This document shows positions 11,737 through 24,200 of a stretch of 64,000 nucleotides of DNA, piece after piece (position 1 is the stretch's first letter; every line of letters begins with the position of its first letter). Both the position numbers and the translations under genes were made by a program. The stretch covers positions 7,640,607-7,704,606 of the forward strand of contig NC_060258.1 in the NCBI RefSeq assembly GCF_921293095.1, in the 5' to 3' direction. The notes below the pieces were generated by a model that was given only the letters and a program-made list of their open reading frames with translations, was not told the DNA's origin and did not search any database. Source of the DNA: Ischnura elegans. Taxonomy: Eukaryota; Arthropoda; Insecta; Odonata; Coenagrionidae.

Positions 11737-12604
11737 ACCTAAAATTTTCCACTCCGTTTTCAGTAACATGGATTTGTATTTTAAATTATGAATAAATTTT
11801 TCGAGCATTCCTCTAAAATTTGCGACACAGCATTTTTATAAACTTTCCCCAGGAAATGCGATTATATGCAGAGCATTCAACCTGAGAGGAAGTAAAGAAA
11901 ACCTTTGTAAGAAACAGTTACAAAAAAAATATTACTGCCATGGATCGCGATTTTTCGTATCTGCGGAAATGCGACCATTGCAAACACTCTATTCCAGGAA
12001 GATATTAATGCACACACTGGTTAATGGTCACTGAGACACATCACCGTAAATCCTCCCTTATGGGGTTGAAAAAGAGTGGGATTCATTTCCAGGAATCCAT
12101 TACCTAATGCCCGAATCGTCCACGCCAGGACGAAAGAAGATCCATTAACTGTTGTTCCTATGCACTAGCAAATACTCCCTTTCACCTCATGCAACCCCAC
12201 CCTCGTTATCCCGTCCGGTCCTCACGTATTTCTTCCTATGCTGGTCAAGGACACTTCGAGAATGGGATAGGTGGGGGAGGATCGGCCTAACGATGAGGGG
12301 ATTCCTCAGGAGTTCTCTCTCATTGTCAATTTTCAAGCCTTATCTCTGAGCTTTTTGTGCGTCATTCGCCGCCGACATCTTTACCAAGAGGAGCTCAAGG
12401 AACATATTCCCATCGTACACGCCCCATCACGGAAGCACGGAAGGGTCACCACGGGGCGTTTCGCTTACTGCCCCCATGGAGCGATGGAAGGCTAGGGAGA
12501 GGCTATTGTTAAAGACGAAGTATGCCTGAAAGAACATACCATTTTCAGGAAAAAGACCCATGGCTTAGACAGCATAACGATCACGGAAATACCCAAAGAA
12601 AGTA
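11737..12604. other. Unassigned spacer between LINE copy B and inverted satellite
   Basis: No gene seen. Short open frames at 12152-12495 have no recognisable motif. This segment is part of the central, non-satellite portion between the two oppositely oriented satellite arms. Confidence 0.6.
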
Positions 12605-15600
12605 GAAGTTATCGTATAATGGACCTAAAACAAGAAAATAAGGGACAATTCGCGGAATGTCTGTGTATGGTACCAAGTACTTCTGTCTTCATTTATGTCG
12701 AGAAATTACAAGGCATTGTAGGTCCTACATCTAGAATATATGGGACAATTCGCATAATATACCTATGCAGTAACGGAGTAATGATAAATATTATAAACTA
12801 ATACCGTCGGTCAAGTTACAGCGTCGCGGCGAGAAATTACTACGTATTGCAGGTCTTGTAACATGTAAATCAGGAACGATTACTACGTATTGCAGGCCTT
12901 GTAACTTGTAAATCAGGGACGATTCGCGGAATATCTGTATATAGTACTAAGTATTAATGTCTTGTCTGACATATTTGAAAAAAAACGAGATGAATGGACG
13001 CATAACAGAGTAATGTAGGTTTTTATGCAAATACACCTTCCGGCGAGTCTCAGCTTCACGGCGAGAGATTACTACGTATTGCAGGCCTTGTAACTTGTAA
13101 ATCAGGGACGATTCGCGGAATATCTGTATATAGTACTAAGTATTAATGTCTTGTCTGACATATTTGAAAAAAAACGAGATGAATGGACGCATAACAGAGT
13201 AATGTAGGTTTTTATGCAAATACACCTTCCGGCGAGTCTCAGCTTCACGGCGAGAGATTACTACGTATTGCAGGCCTTGTAACTTGTAAATCAGGGACGA
13301 TTCGCGGAATATCTGTATATAGTACTAAGTATTGATGTCTTGTCTGCCATATATGAAAAAAGCAGCGAGATGAATGGACGCATAAAAGAGTAATGATGAT
13401 TTTTAAACTGGTATACCTTCCGGCGAGTCTCAGCTTCGCGGCGAGAAATTACTATGTATTGCAGGTCTTGTAACTTATAAATCAGGGACGATTCGCGGAA
13501 TATCAGAGTATAGTACTAAGTATTGATGTCATGTCTACCATATATCAAAAAAGGAGCGAGATGAATGGACGCATAACAGAGTAATGATGAATATTATAAA
13601 GTCATACCGTCGGTCAAGTCAAAGCGTCGCGGCCAGAAAATATTAAGTATTGTAGGTCCTTCAACTTGTAAATCAGGGACGATTCGCAGAATATCTGTAT
13701 ATAGTACTAAGTATTAATGTCTTGTCTGCCATATATGAAAAAAGCAGCGAGATGAATGGACGCATAACAGAGTAATGATGATTTTTAAACTGGTATACCT
13801 TCCGGCGAGTCTCAACTTCGCGGCGAGAAATTACTATGTATTGCAGGTCATGTAACTTATAAATCAGGGACGATTCGCGGAATATCAGAGTATAGTACTA
13901 AGTATTGATGTCTTGTCTGCCATATATGAAAAAAACAGCGAGATGAATGGACGCATAACAGAGTAATGATGATTTTTAAACAGGTATACCTTCCGGCGAG
14001 TCTCAGCTTCGCGGCGAGAAATTACTATGTATTGCAGGTCATGTAACTTATAAATCAGGGACGATTCGCGGAATATCAGAGTATAGTACTAAGTATTGAT
14101 GTCTTGTCTGCCATATATGAAAAAAGCAGCGAGATGAATGGACGCATAACAGAGTAATGATGATTTTTAAACAGGTATACCTTCCGGCGAGTCTCAGCTT
14201 CACGGCGAAAAAATACTACGTATTGCAGGTCTTGTAACTTATAGATCAGGGACGATTCGCGGAATATCAGAGTATAGTACTAAGTATTGAAATCTTGTCT
14301 GCCATATATCAAAAAAGCAGCGAGATGAATGGATGCATAACAGAGTAATGATGATTTTTAAACAGGTATACCTTCCGGCGAGTCTCAGCTTCGCGGCGAG
14401 AAATTACTATGTATTGCAGGTCATGTAACTTATAAATCAGGGACGATTCGCGGAATATCAGAGTATAGTACTAAGTATTGATGTCTTGTCTGCCATATAT
14501 GAAAAAAGCAGCGAGATGAATGGACGCATAACAGAGTAATGATGATTTTTAAACAGGTATACCTTCCGGCGAGTCTCAGCTTCGCGGCGAGAAATTACTA
14601 TGTATTGCAGGTCATGTAACTTATAAATCAGGGACGATTCGCGGAATATCAGAGTATAGTACTAAGTATTGATGTCTTGTCTGCCATATATGAAAAAAGC
14701 AGCGAGATGAATGGACGCATAACAGAGTAATGATGATTTTTAAACAGGTATACCTTCCGGCGAGTCTCAGCTTCACGGCGAAAAAATACTACGTATTGCA
14801 GGTCTTGTAACTTATAGATCAGGGACGATTCGCGGAATATCAGAGTATAGTACTAAGTATTGAAATGTTGTCTGCCATATATCAAAAAAGCAGCGAGATG
14901 AATGGACGCATAACAGAGTAATGATGATTTTTAAACAGGTATACCTTCCGGCGAGTCTCAGCTTCGCGGCGAGAAAATACTACGTATTGCAGGTCTTGTA
15001 ACTTATAAATCAGGGACGATTCGCGGACTATCTTTCTATGGTACTACGTATTGTTGTCTTGTCATCCACATATCACAAAAGGAGCGAGATGAATGGACGC
15101 ATAACAGAGTAATGATGAATATTATAAAGTCATACCGTCGGTCAAGTCAAAGCGTCGCGGCGAGAAAATTTTAAGTATTGTAGGTCCTTTAACTTGTAAA
15201 TCAGGGACGATTCGCAGAATATCTTTATATAGTACTAAGTATTGATGTCTTGTCTGCCATATATGAAAAAAGGAGCGAGATGAATGGACGCATAACAGAG
15301 TAATGATGATTTTTAAACTGGTATACCTTCCGGCGAGTCTCAACTTCGCGGCGAGAAATTACTATGTATTGCAGGTCATGTAACTTATAAATCAGGGACG
15401 ATTCGCGGAATATCAGAGTATAGTACTAAGTATTGATGTCTTGTCTGCCATATATGAAAAAAGCAGCGAGATGAATGGACGCATAACAGAGTAATGATGA
15501 TTTTTAAACAGGTATACCTTCCGGCGAGTCTCAGCTTCACGGCGAAAAAATACTACGTATTGCAGGTCTTGTAACTTATAGATCAGGGACGATTCGCGGA

Positions 15601-17830
15601 ATATCAGAGTATAGTACTAAGTATTGAAATGTTGTCTGCCATATATCAAAAAAGCAGCGAGATGAATGGACGCATAACAGAGTAATGATGATTTTTAAAC
15701 AGGTATACCTTCCGGCGAGTCTCAGCTTCGCGGCGAGAAAATACTACGTATTGCAGGTCTTGTAACTTATAAATCAGGGACGATTCGCGGACTATCTTTC
15801 TATGGTACTACGTATTGTTGTCTTGTCATCCATATATCACAAAAGGAGCGAGATGAATGGACGCATAACAGAGTAATGATGAATATTATAAAGTCATACC
15901 GTCGGTCAAGTCAAAGCGTCGCGGCGAGAAAATTTTAAGTATTGTAGGTCCTTTAACTTGTAAATCAGGGACGATTCGCAGAATATCTTTATATAGTACT
16001 AAGTATTGATGTCTTGTCTGCCATATATGAAAAAAGGAGCGAGATGAATGGACGCATAACAGAGTAATGATGATTTTTAAACTGGTATACCTTCCGGCGA
16101 GTCTCAACTTCGCGGCGAGAAATTACTATGTATTGCAGGTCATGTAACTTATAAATCAGGGACGATTCGCGGAATATCAGAGTATAGTACTAAGTATTGA
16201 TGTTATGTTTGCCATATATGAAAAAAGCAGCGAGATGAATGGACGCATAACAGAGTAATGATGATTTTTAAACAGGTATACCTTCCGGCGAGTCTCAGCT
16301 TCGCGGCGAAAACATACTACGTATTGCAGGTCTTGTAACTTATAAATCAGGGACGATTCGCGGAATATCAGAGTATAGTACTAAGTATTGATGTCATGTC
16401 TACCATATATCAAAAAAGGAGCGAGATGAATGGACGCATAACAGAGTAATGATGAATATTATAAAGTCATACCGTCGGTCAAGTCAAAGCGTCGCGGCCA
16501 GAAAATATTAAGTATTGTAGGTCCTTCAACTTGTAAATCAGGGACGATTCGCAGAATATCTGTATATAGTACTAAGTATTGATGTCTTGTCTGCCATATA
16601 TGAAAAAGCAGCGAGATGAATGGACGCATAACAGAGTAATGATGATTTTTAAACAGGTATACCTTCCGGCGAGTCTCAGCTTCACGGCGAAAAAATACTA
16701 CGTATTGCAGGTCTTGTAACTTATAGATCAGGGACGATTCGCGGAATATCAGAGTATAGTACTAAGTATTGAAATCTTGTCTGCCATATATCAAAAAAGC
16801 AGCGAGATGAATGGACGCATAACAGAGTAATGATGATTTTTAAACAGGTATACCTTCCGGCGAGTCTCAGCTTCGCGGCGAGAAAATACTACGTATTGCA
16901 GGTCTTGTAACTTATAAATCAGGGACGATTCGGGGACTATCTTTCTATGGTACTACGTATTGTTGTCTTGTCATCCACATATCACAAAAGGAGCGAGATG
17001 AATGGACGCATAACAGAGTAATGATGAATATTATAAAGTCATACCGTCGGTCAAGTCAAAGCGTCGCGGCGAGAAAATTTTAAGTATTGTAGGTCCTTTA
17101 ACTTGTAAATCAGGGACGATTCGCAGAATATCTTTATATAGTACTAAGTATTGATGTCTTGTCTGCCATATATGAAAAAAGGAGCGAGATGAATGGACGC
17201 ATAACAGAGTAATGATGATTTTTAAACTGGTATACCTTCCGGCGAGTCTCAACTTCGCGGCGAGAAATTACTATGTATTGCAGGTCATGTAACTTATAAA
17301 TCAGGGACGATTCGCGGAATATCAGAGTATAGTACTAAGTATTGATGTCTTGTCTGCCATATATGAAAAAAGCAGCGAGATGAATGGACGCATAACAGAG
17401 TAATGATGATTTTTAAACAGGTATACCTTCCGGCGAGTCTCAGCTTCGCGGCGAAAACATACTACGTATTGCAGGTCTTGTAACTTATAAATCAGGGACG
17501 ATTCGCGGAATATCAGAGTATAGTACTAAGTATTGATGTCATGTCTACCATATATCAAAAAAGGAGCGAGATGAATGGACGCATAACAGAGTAATGATGA
17601 ATATTATAAAGTCATACCGTCGGTCAAGTCAAAGCGTCGCGGCCAGAAAATATTAAGTATTGTAGGTCCTTCAACTTGTAAATCAGGGACGATTCGCAGA
17701 ATATCTGTATATACTACTAAGTATTGATGTCTTGTCTGCCATATATCAAAGAAGCAGCGAGATTATTGGACGCATAACAGAGTAATCATAAATATTACAA
17801 ACTAGTACCGTCTGTCAAAATACCGTCGTT
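12605..17830 (-). repeat. 191-bp satellite array, inverted arm (about 26 monomers)
   Basis: Same satellite in reverse orientation: GAGATGAATGGACGCATAAC recurs every 189-191 bp from about 12987. The edges are degenerate: 12605-12790 is a strongly diverged monomer pair and the last monomer decays at about 17760-17830. Class A monomers (ACCGTCGGTCAAGTCAAAGC) lie at 13606, 15134, 15898, 16471, 17043 and 17616, at distances of 1528, 764, 573, 572 and 573 bp, all close to multiples of 191. The same 73-codon frame recurs at 15122, 15886 and 17031, which shows recent amplification of multi-monomer blocks. Confidence 0.96.
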
Positions 17831-18092
17831 CACGTCACAGGGTCGCGGCGAGAGACTGTGCTCTTGTGGGTTGGTATGAATGCGTGGGTTGGGAAAACTG
17901 TGGGCCAAGGTAACGCGACTCACGAAAACCGCGACGCAAGTCGACTTGTGTCGACGTGTGTCAATGAATGGAAAGCACCCAACGTAGTGAATGTTGTTTC
18001 CTTATGAGATTTTGAGATCTTTGTCGGTGAGTAGATGATGTCTTTGACGATATACCTGATTTAAACAGTGAATGAGATTTTGAAGTGAAGAC
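17831..18092 (+). promoter_or_regulatory. Presumed promoter and 5' UTR of the ZAD zinc-finger gene
   Basis: Only about 260 bp separate the last satellite remnant from the first ATG. The stretch is richer in CpG than the flanks and includes closely spaced GTCGAC palindromes around 17938-17957. I see no clear TATA box. A 5' non-coding exon could also exist inside or beyond the satellite. The position is inferred from gene structure, not from a motif. Confidence 0.35.
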
Positions 18093-18245
18093 ATGAGTCG
18101 CACCAGCGGGATTTTCACGGAATCTTCAGGAAGGAATTGCAGACTTTGTAGGAAGAGTCATGATCATTATTATAACATATTCACTTCGAATGTGGGATGC
18201 AATATAGCTGTAAAGGATGCCATACATGATTTAGTCGGCTTACAT
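18093..18245 (+). CDS. Exon 1: start codon and first half of ZAD
   Basis: 51 codons ending at CAT before GTGAGT. It contains NCRLCRK, the first Cys pair of the four-cysteine ZAD, and a HDLVGLH helix start. I chose the ATG at 18093 because it is the first in frame and leaves about 16 residues before the ZAD, as is usual in this family. Confidence 0.85.
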
Positions 18246-21200
18246 GTGAGTCGCATATCAAATGCAATCGATCTTCTTTGGTGCTTACTTCATTTTGTTT
18301 TTTCCAAGATAACTACGACTTACGTTGATGTATAATTTGTTTATTAATATCTCAGATTGCTGTGGGAGATGGCCTGCCCACTACCATGTGTCCACTGTGT
18401 TTGAAGAGACTTACGGAATTCAGCGGCTTCAAAAAGATTTGTTTAGAATCAGACGCAGTTCTTAGAAAAAGTTTGCAGAGTAATTGTTGCAGGGTGAGTA
18501 CTTTTCCTTTTTTCTTATTCGATGACTGGGGTAGTATAGGTTTGGCAGAGTTAAAGGTGACACTCTTCGGTTTTTGCTGACAACAGTAGGAATGTAGAAA
18601 GATAAATTTTGCGGACTGAAATAGTTATGGTATGAAGTTTTGAGGATAAACTCTGCATTGTAATCGATTAACTTCTTGGTGACACAATTCGAGAAATATA
18701 ATGTTGTAGAACTACCGGTGGCCATTAAATCGAATACCAACTAAAAAGGTACTTCGATTAACGGTCAAAAGATAATTTAGCACACATTTTGTTAATCTGC
18801 AATAGAAGAGCACATGAAAGGCCCTCGTCCAACGTACACGGAAAAGTGTAAAAAGTCCAATATCCCATAAACGGTTTTTCCCTATCTGTGAGGCAAGATG
18901 CCAATTGTGTTGCAGTTGCTTTTTCAGTGTCAAAGAATGAAGACATGTCGTCTTCTGGCAAAACTTAGTGTTGACTGGACAATAATATTCAGGAAAGTAT
19001 GGGATTCAAATTCACCTTATATCAACTTAGAAAGGCAATCCACACTCTTGGCTCTGAGTCATTCCATTTCAAATCAGCCATGCCATGACACCCACCGACT
19101 CAGATTTTCTTGAAACTTGCCATGGTCAAACATTCTGGTATAGTTAGAAATTGTGTACAATTTTAGCCTCCAGTTGACAATGAATGACTTCATGCAGTGA
19201 ATATTTAATGATAGTCGTGGGATCATTATGGACCACTAAGCTTTAGAAAAAACATGCCTTGTCATCTCACAGGAATGGAGTTGTGGATGAAAATATAAAT
19301 CACCATGTGTCTCACGTTGCGGTACTTGAGGGGTCACTCCCAAATTTCAATTGTTCATATTTCATTGAGGGAGTTTGAGGGAAAAAAGCATTTAAAATTT
19401 AAAAATACGATTGCATTGAATTTAATTAAATAATTTGGCTCTTGTTTCAATGCCAGTTTGGCCTACTGGTAGTGCACGCTCTTTCATTTTGGAGGATCAG
19501 GGTTCGAGACTCGGAGGGAATAAATCTTTTCCACCCTGCCACCTCCATTTTTCGTAATCTGTTCCATCTTCTTCAGATTAGTTGATTTCAGACGTTTCAC
19601 ATTTTTTTTACTTGACTGCTTTTTGGGAATAAGCCCTATATTGACACTGATGTCGCCAAGATTCATCCAATCAGGAGTGATTAAACTGTAGTGCTGGCAT
19701 CAAAATGAAGGGAACTTATTTTCAGAGCAAAAGATTTTAAACATACTGTCTTTGAAGGGTTACCCAGGTTCCAAGTGGGAGAAAGATATAAGATCTAGGA
19801 GAATGTAAATACTATTTTTTAATATTTGAGTATAATTTTAATATTTACATCAATTTTGATTAACTAGATCACAAAATGTATGGCTAAAATCATTCCTGTT
19901 TGTGCCTTTAATGAAATATTTGTTTCTTTAAATAGTTTTATAGATGAACACTATTCTGTTTTTTAAAAATGCATTTTAACTTTTGACAGAATTATATTAA
20001 GACTGTGGTTAACAAGTTTATTTTATATATTATATTAAATTATACTGTGGTTTAAGTTTAAATATGACCTTAGTATTAATAAATTACCTATACCTTTGTT
20101 GTTACCATTGTTGAGAAATCCTTTTTTTAAGTTCTGAGATGCTTATCCTGCATAACAGCCTTAAAAATCTTGGCTAAGGATATGGTGTGCAGAAGGTTAC
20201 GTAGGAATTACACTGGGTCAGATTCTTCAACTCAATCTCGGCTCAATTTTCTATGTACCAGTTGCCCAGGTGCCCTGATGGCGGCGGACAACTTTTTCAT
20301 CGAAACTTTGGCTGATTGTTATATGGAGTTGGAGAACCTGACCCAGTGGAATTCCCGAGTAACGTGAATGGGACAAATAATAATCAGACAGTACAATGTC
20401 TGGGAATTTGGCTGGTGCGTTCAGCCTTTGTTTTACAGTGTTTCCAAAAAGGTTTTAATTTTTAATGTTCAAGGTTTTGTAACATTAGGTCAAGCATTTT
20501 ATGCTGTGGAATCACTGTTGAACCATTGTGAACCCTATTTTCTTGCTTAATATTAAATTCGCAACACATGCAATCGCTAGGAAATGGCTTGGTGGGTAAC
20601 TCCAACTACAAAGCATACTCTTCTTGAGTTTGGCATTGATCGTCCTCAGGCAATGTCTCCAATTATGTTTCTTTTAAGGCATTTGGTCTTCCTTCACATG
20701 GACAGTTGTCATTATCGAAATGACCGTCGTTGAAGCAGTGATACCAATCATGTCACATTGTCTCTCTAAGATCAGCATCTTGGTTTAATTTATAGGGCTC
20801 TTGATGCACTTTATCCAGTTTTATTTTAACGACAGAAGGAAATCAACTGCTCATACAAATGATGGTTAATGGGCTCAAACCCAGAGATTTTCTCACCACA
20901 CTAAGCATCCATTGCCAAGACAAATTCATCGTGGTCGTCGAGCAGCTTGTTTACCAAATGTCTAAGCTTGAGTAATGATGTTACAGGTAATTCAAAATCG
21001 ACCATCTGTCAGTGCTATATCCATCTATTAACTAACAGCAGGAACTTTGTTTAGAGCATAATACATAATTGTTGCATGATTGTTTTTTGCAAGTTTTAAG
21101 GATAATAATATCAGTGTTATTTAAAAACAGTTTCATGAAATGATTTTGTGAGAGAAGATGATTTTGAGGTTTCTTTTCTTTCTACATAACCCAGTATTGC

Positions 21201-24200
21201 AACGAGTATTATTCTCTTCCGGAGTTAATATTTGAATGTTAGCAGAAGGTCTACAAGGTAATAAATACATTGAAAATATGTTTAACATGTTTTTTCCTCT
21301 ACTTCTCTTTCGAAAGAAGAATAAATGGAGATTTTGGCCTTTAAAAGCCACTTATACGAAAATTATGATTTCAGAAGAAAGAATCAGAAGTGTAAGAATC
21401 AGAAACTCGGTCATTTCATCTTCTTAATTGCAAAAATTTTTAATCCTCATTCTCAACTTTGATTTGGTGGAATTTGAAAAAAAAACTGAAAATGATACCG
21501 CTGTACAATCCCCATTCTCTATCGTATATTTTACAGTGAAGGGCCAGGTACTATGGTCCCAAATAAATTAAAAAAGACACTGTAGTAATTCAGAATATTA
21601 GGGATCTACCTGTGAGAATTTGTTTCATTCGTCGGGATAGATTTTCAGTGTTTGATTAACAGGCATGCAGACACCACTCTATTTTTATATGAAAGCATAG
21701 ACACTATGTTGAATATCCTTTTTCATATTGCTTTAAAGCATCCCATATATGCACTTTTAAGGAGATAAGTGTTTTATCTCTCTTACTTTTTCTGCAGAGT
21801 TTCGAAGAACGAGTGGTAGGTGATGACAGTTCGGGGCCTTCTGTGGAGACTAAGGGCTGCACTCAAAATGTGATTGAAAACAATTCACAGCCCACATGCT
21901 CAGCCCACACCACTGAAATATACCTTCCTGTGCCAGACTTGGTACTGCCCAGGGACAATGAGTTGGTAAGTTATGTTCTGGTACACATTGAAACCTGATT
22001 TGAACTACCTTCAGTTATACAAATTTCTCAGTTGCAATAAGAAAGAGAGTATGCCTGTTATAAAAATAAGTATATTTATGGGCAGTTACTCACAGTAATG
22101 CCATTGTTAGTTGAGGTCTTTTCCAGTTCTAATGTATGAGGCAGAAAGCTGAACCACACTAATATTTTTCTGTCAATATCACTTGTACAACACCTGAAAT
22201 CCTCGGATAGAGTATCTGATGGAGTAGACTTGTTGATAACTATGTGAAATGTCTGCTCAAGCCATTTGTCTAAGCTATAACTGGGCTCTGTCTCATTATT
22301 GCCCTCTCTTTGTTTTAAGCCACCTTCCTCCTTCATTTCAATGAAGGATCGAGCTCTAACTCTTGTGGCACCTCTTTATAAGACTGAGTAACAAAAGATG
22401 AAGACAATTCAATGTACAGTGGGACCTCGATCTGTCGTTCCAGCTGTTTTACCTCTGCTCTAAGTGACCAAAACTCTCATTCAAACCGCATGCCCTTTGT
22501 GATATAACTCCCCCTCCTTAGATGAACGTTGATATTCTGGAGTTTGATCTGTGAGTGGCATGAATCTTATAACTACATTGGCCAGCTGAAGTGGTTTCAA
22601 GCAAAAGAGGCTTTTTTATTATCGAATTAGGTTCTTATTGTTTTCCTTTTATTGAGTGAAGCCCATTATTCTCTCCTAGTTTCATGTGAAAGACGAGGAC
22701 GAAGGTGACCTCAGTGAAGGGAATTATCCTGTGCTGTACACATCAGATCCAACAGGAATTTCAACTGATGTGTCAGATCCATTAGCCACTGATGAATTGG
22801 TGAGTTCACTAGTGCCTTGTACAGTTCTATTTTTCTACTGCACAATATCATTCCTTTGTGGAATATTCCCAACACCTCTCAGCAGAAACGGAAACCATTC
22901 TCCCTCACCTGATCAATAATGACCAACTACAGAACAATTTCACGAGTGAGTCATTTAAAATTAATTATTCGTAATAATGAATGTTTTTTTTTGCTAAAGT
23001 GACACTTCAAATTTGTTTACTAAGCAAGTGAGTAAACTGTCTTCACATTGGTGAGCAGTTATTGTTCTCTTGATAATATAGCAAAGTTTTCACTTCTGTT
23101 CATGACAGAGTAGATGTGTGATTAGGAATTGAGAGTTAAGCGGAGTACTGTTGAGTTTGGAACAGTTTAATAGCATGACCATGACATCATGATGCAGCTG
23201 CTAGCATGGTCTAACAACATAGCTTGTTCCTTATGAGAGATTGATATTCTCAGGAATCAGATCAGATTTGGATATTTTGATGAAAGTGAACAGGAGTTTA
23301 ACACAAAAACTAGGGATTGGTCCTTCTTTACCACTTTTGTATGGGGTGTTGTACGTTTTGCAATTCAAATGGATTACCAAAAGACGTCAAAAGTTAGTGA
23401 CATGAACTAATTTTTACATACTTTGACTCAATTTTCTGCTGCTGTTGTTCATAGTCTTGAGACTCTTCCTTTATGAATTTAATATTTTGCTAATTGTTAG
23501 ATATTTATTAGACATTTTTGGACACACTCATCTTATCTTTCATTCCTAGCATAAGGCAGGAATACCCATCATTTTGGTAAAATGACTGAACTGAGTCCAC
23601 AGTAGTTTGTTCTATGTTTTTGCCCCTCCTTGGATCTGGTATAGCATTCCATATTCACTAACATTAAATCCGGTGGCTACTTTTTTCGTGCTCCACAAAG
23701 TAAGAGCTAGTGTTAGTATCTGAATTATCTCTCCCCGACTGCCTGCTGTCACCAGTTTTTCTTTTAGTAACCCCACTAGCACATCCGTATCACTTGCTTT
23801 ATCTACAACTTTTGAATCATGCTTTGGAAGGAAATCTTTATCCAATAGTTTGCAAGCCTTTTTGTTCAGAATAGAAGTTGCAACATTCAGTTACCTTTAG
23901 GAGACATTGATTTGCTGTGAGATGCAACTGCATGGAGTTTCAAAGGAGACACATCCATTTCCTTGAACGATGAATTTATTTCCTCCAATACTTTTCTTTC
24001 AATCAATCTTTGTCGAAATCTACAATGCTATCATCACTGCCAGCAATTGGGATTAGCTCTTAAATACCACAGTTTTCTTCAATATGTATGGTGTGTGTAT
24101 TTATCCACTTTTTCTCTTCATGAATCACGTATCTTTTGTCCCGGAATTTCTTTTAACAGTTTCTAGTATGCTACTTATCATGAATGAAAATGCTGTTGTT

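Noticed and set aside
12152-12801. Overlapping short plus-strand frames between LINE copy B and the inverted satellite
   Set aside because: No motif, no splice context, and the last one lies in degenerate satellite.
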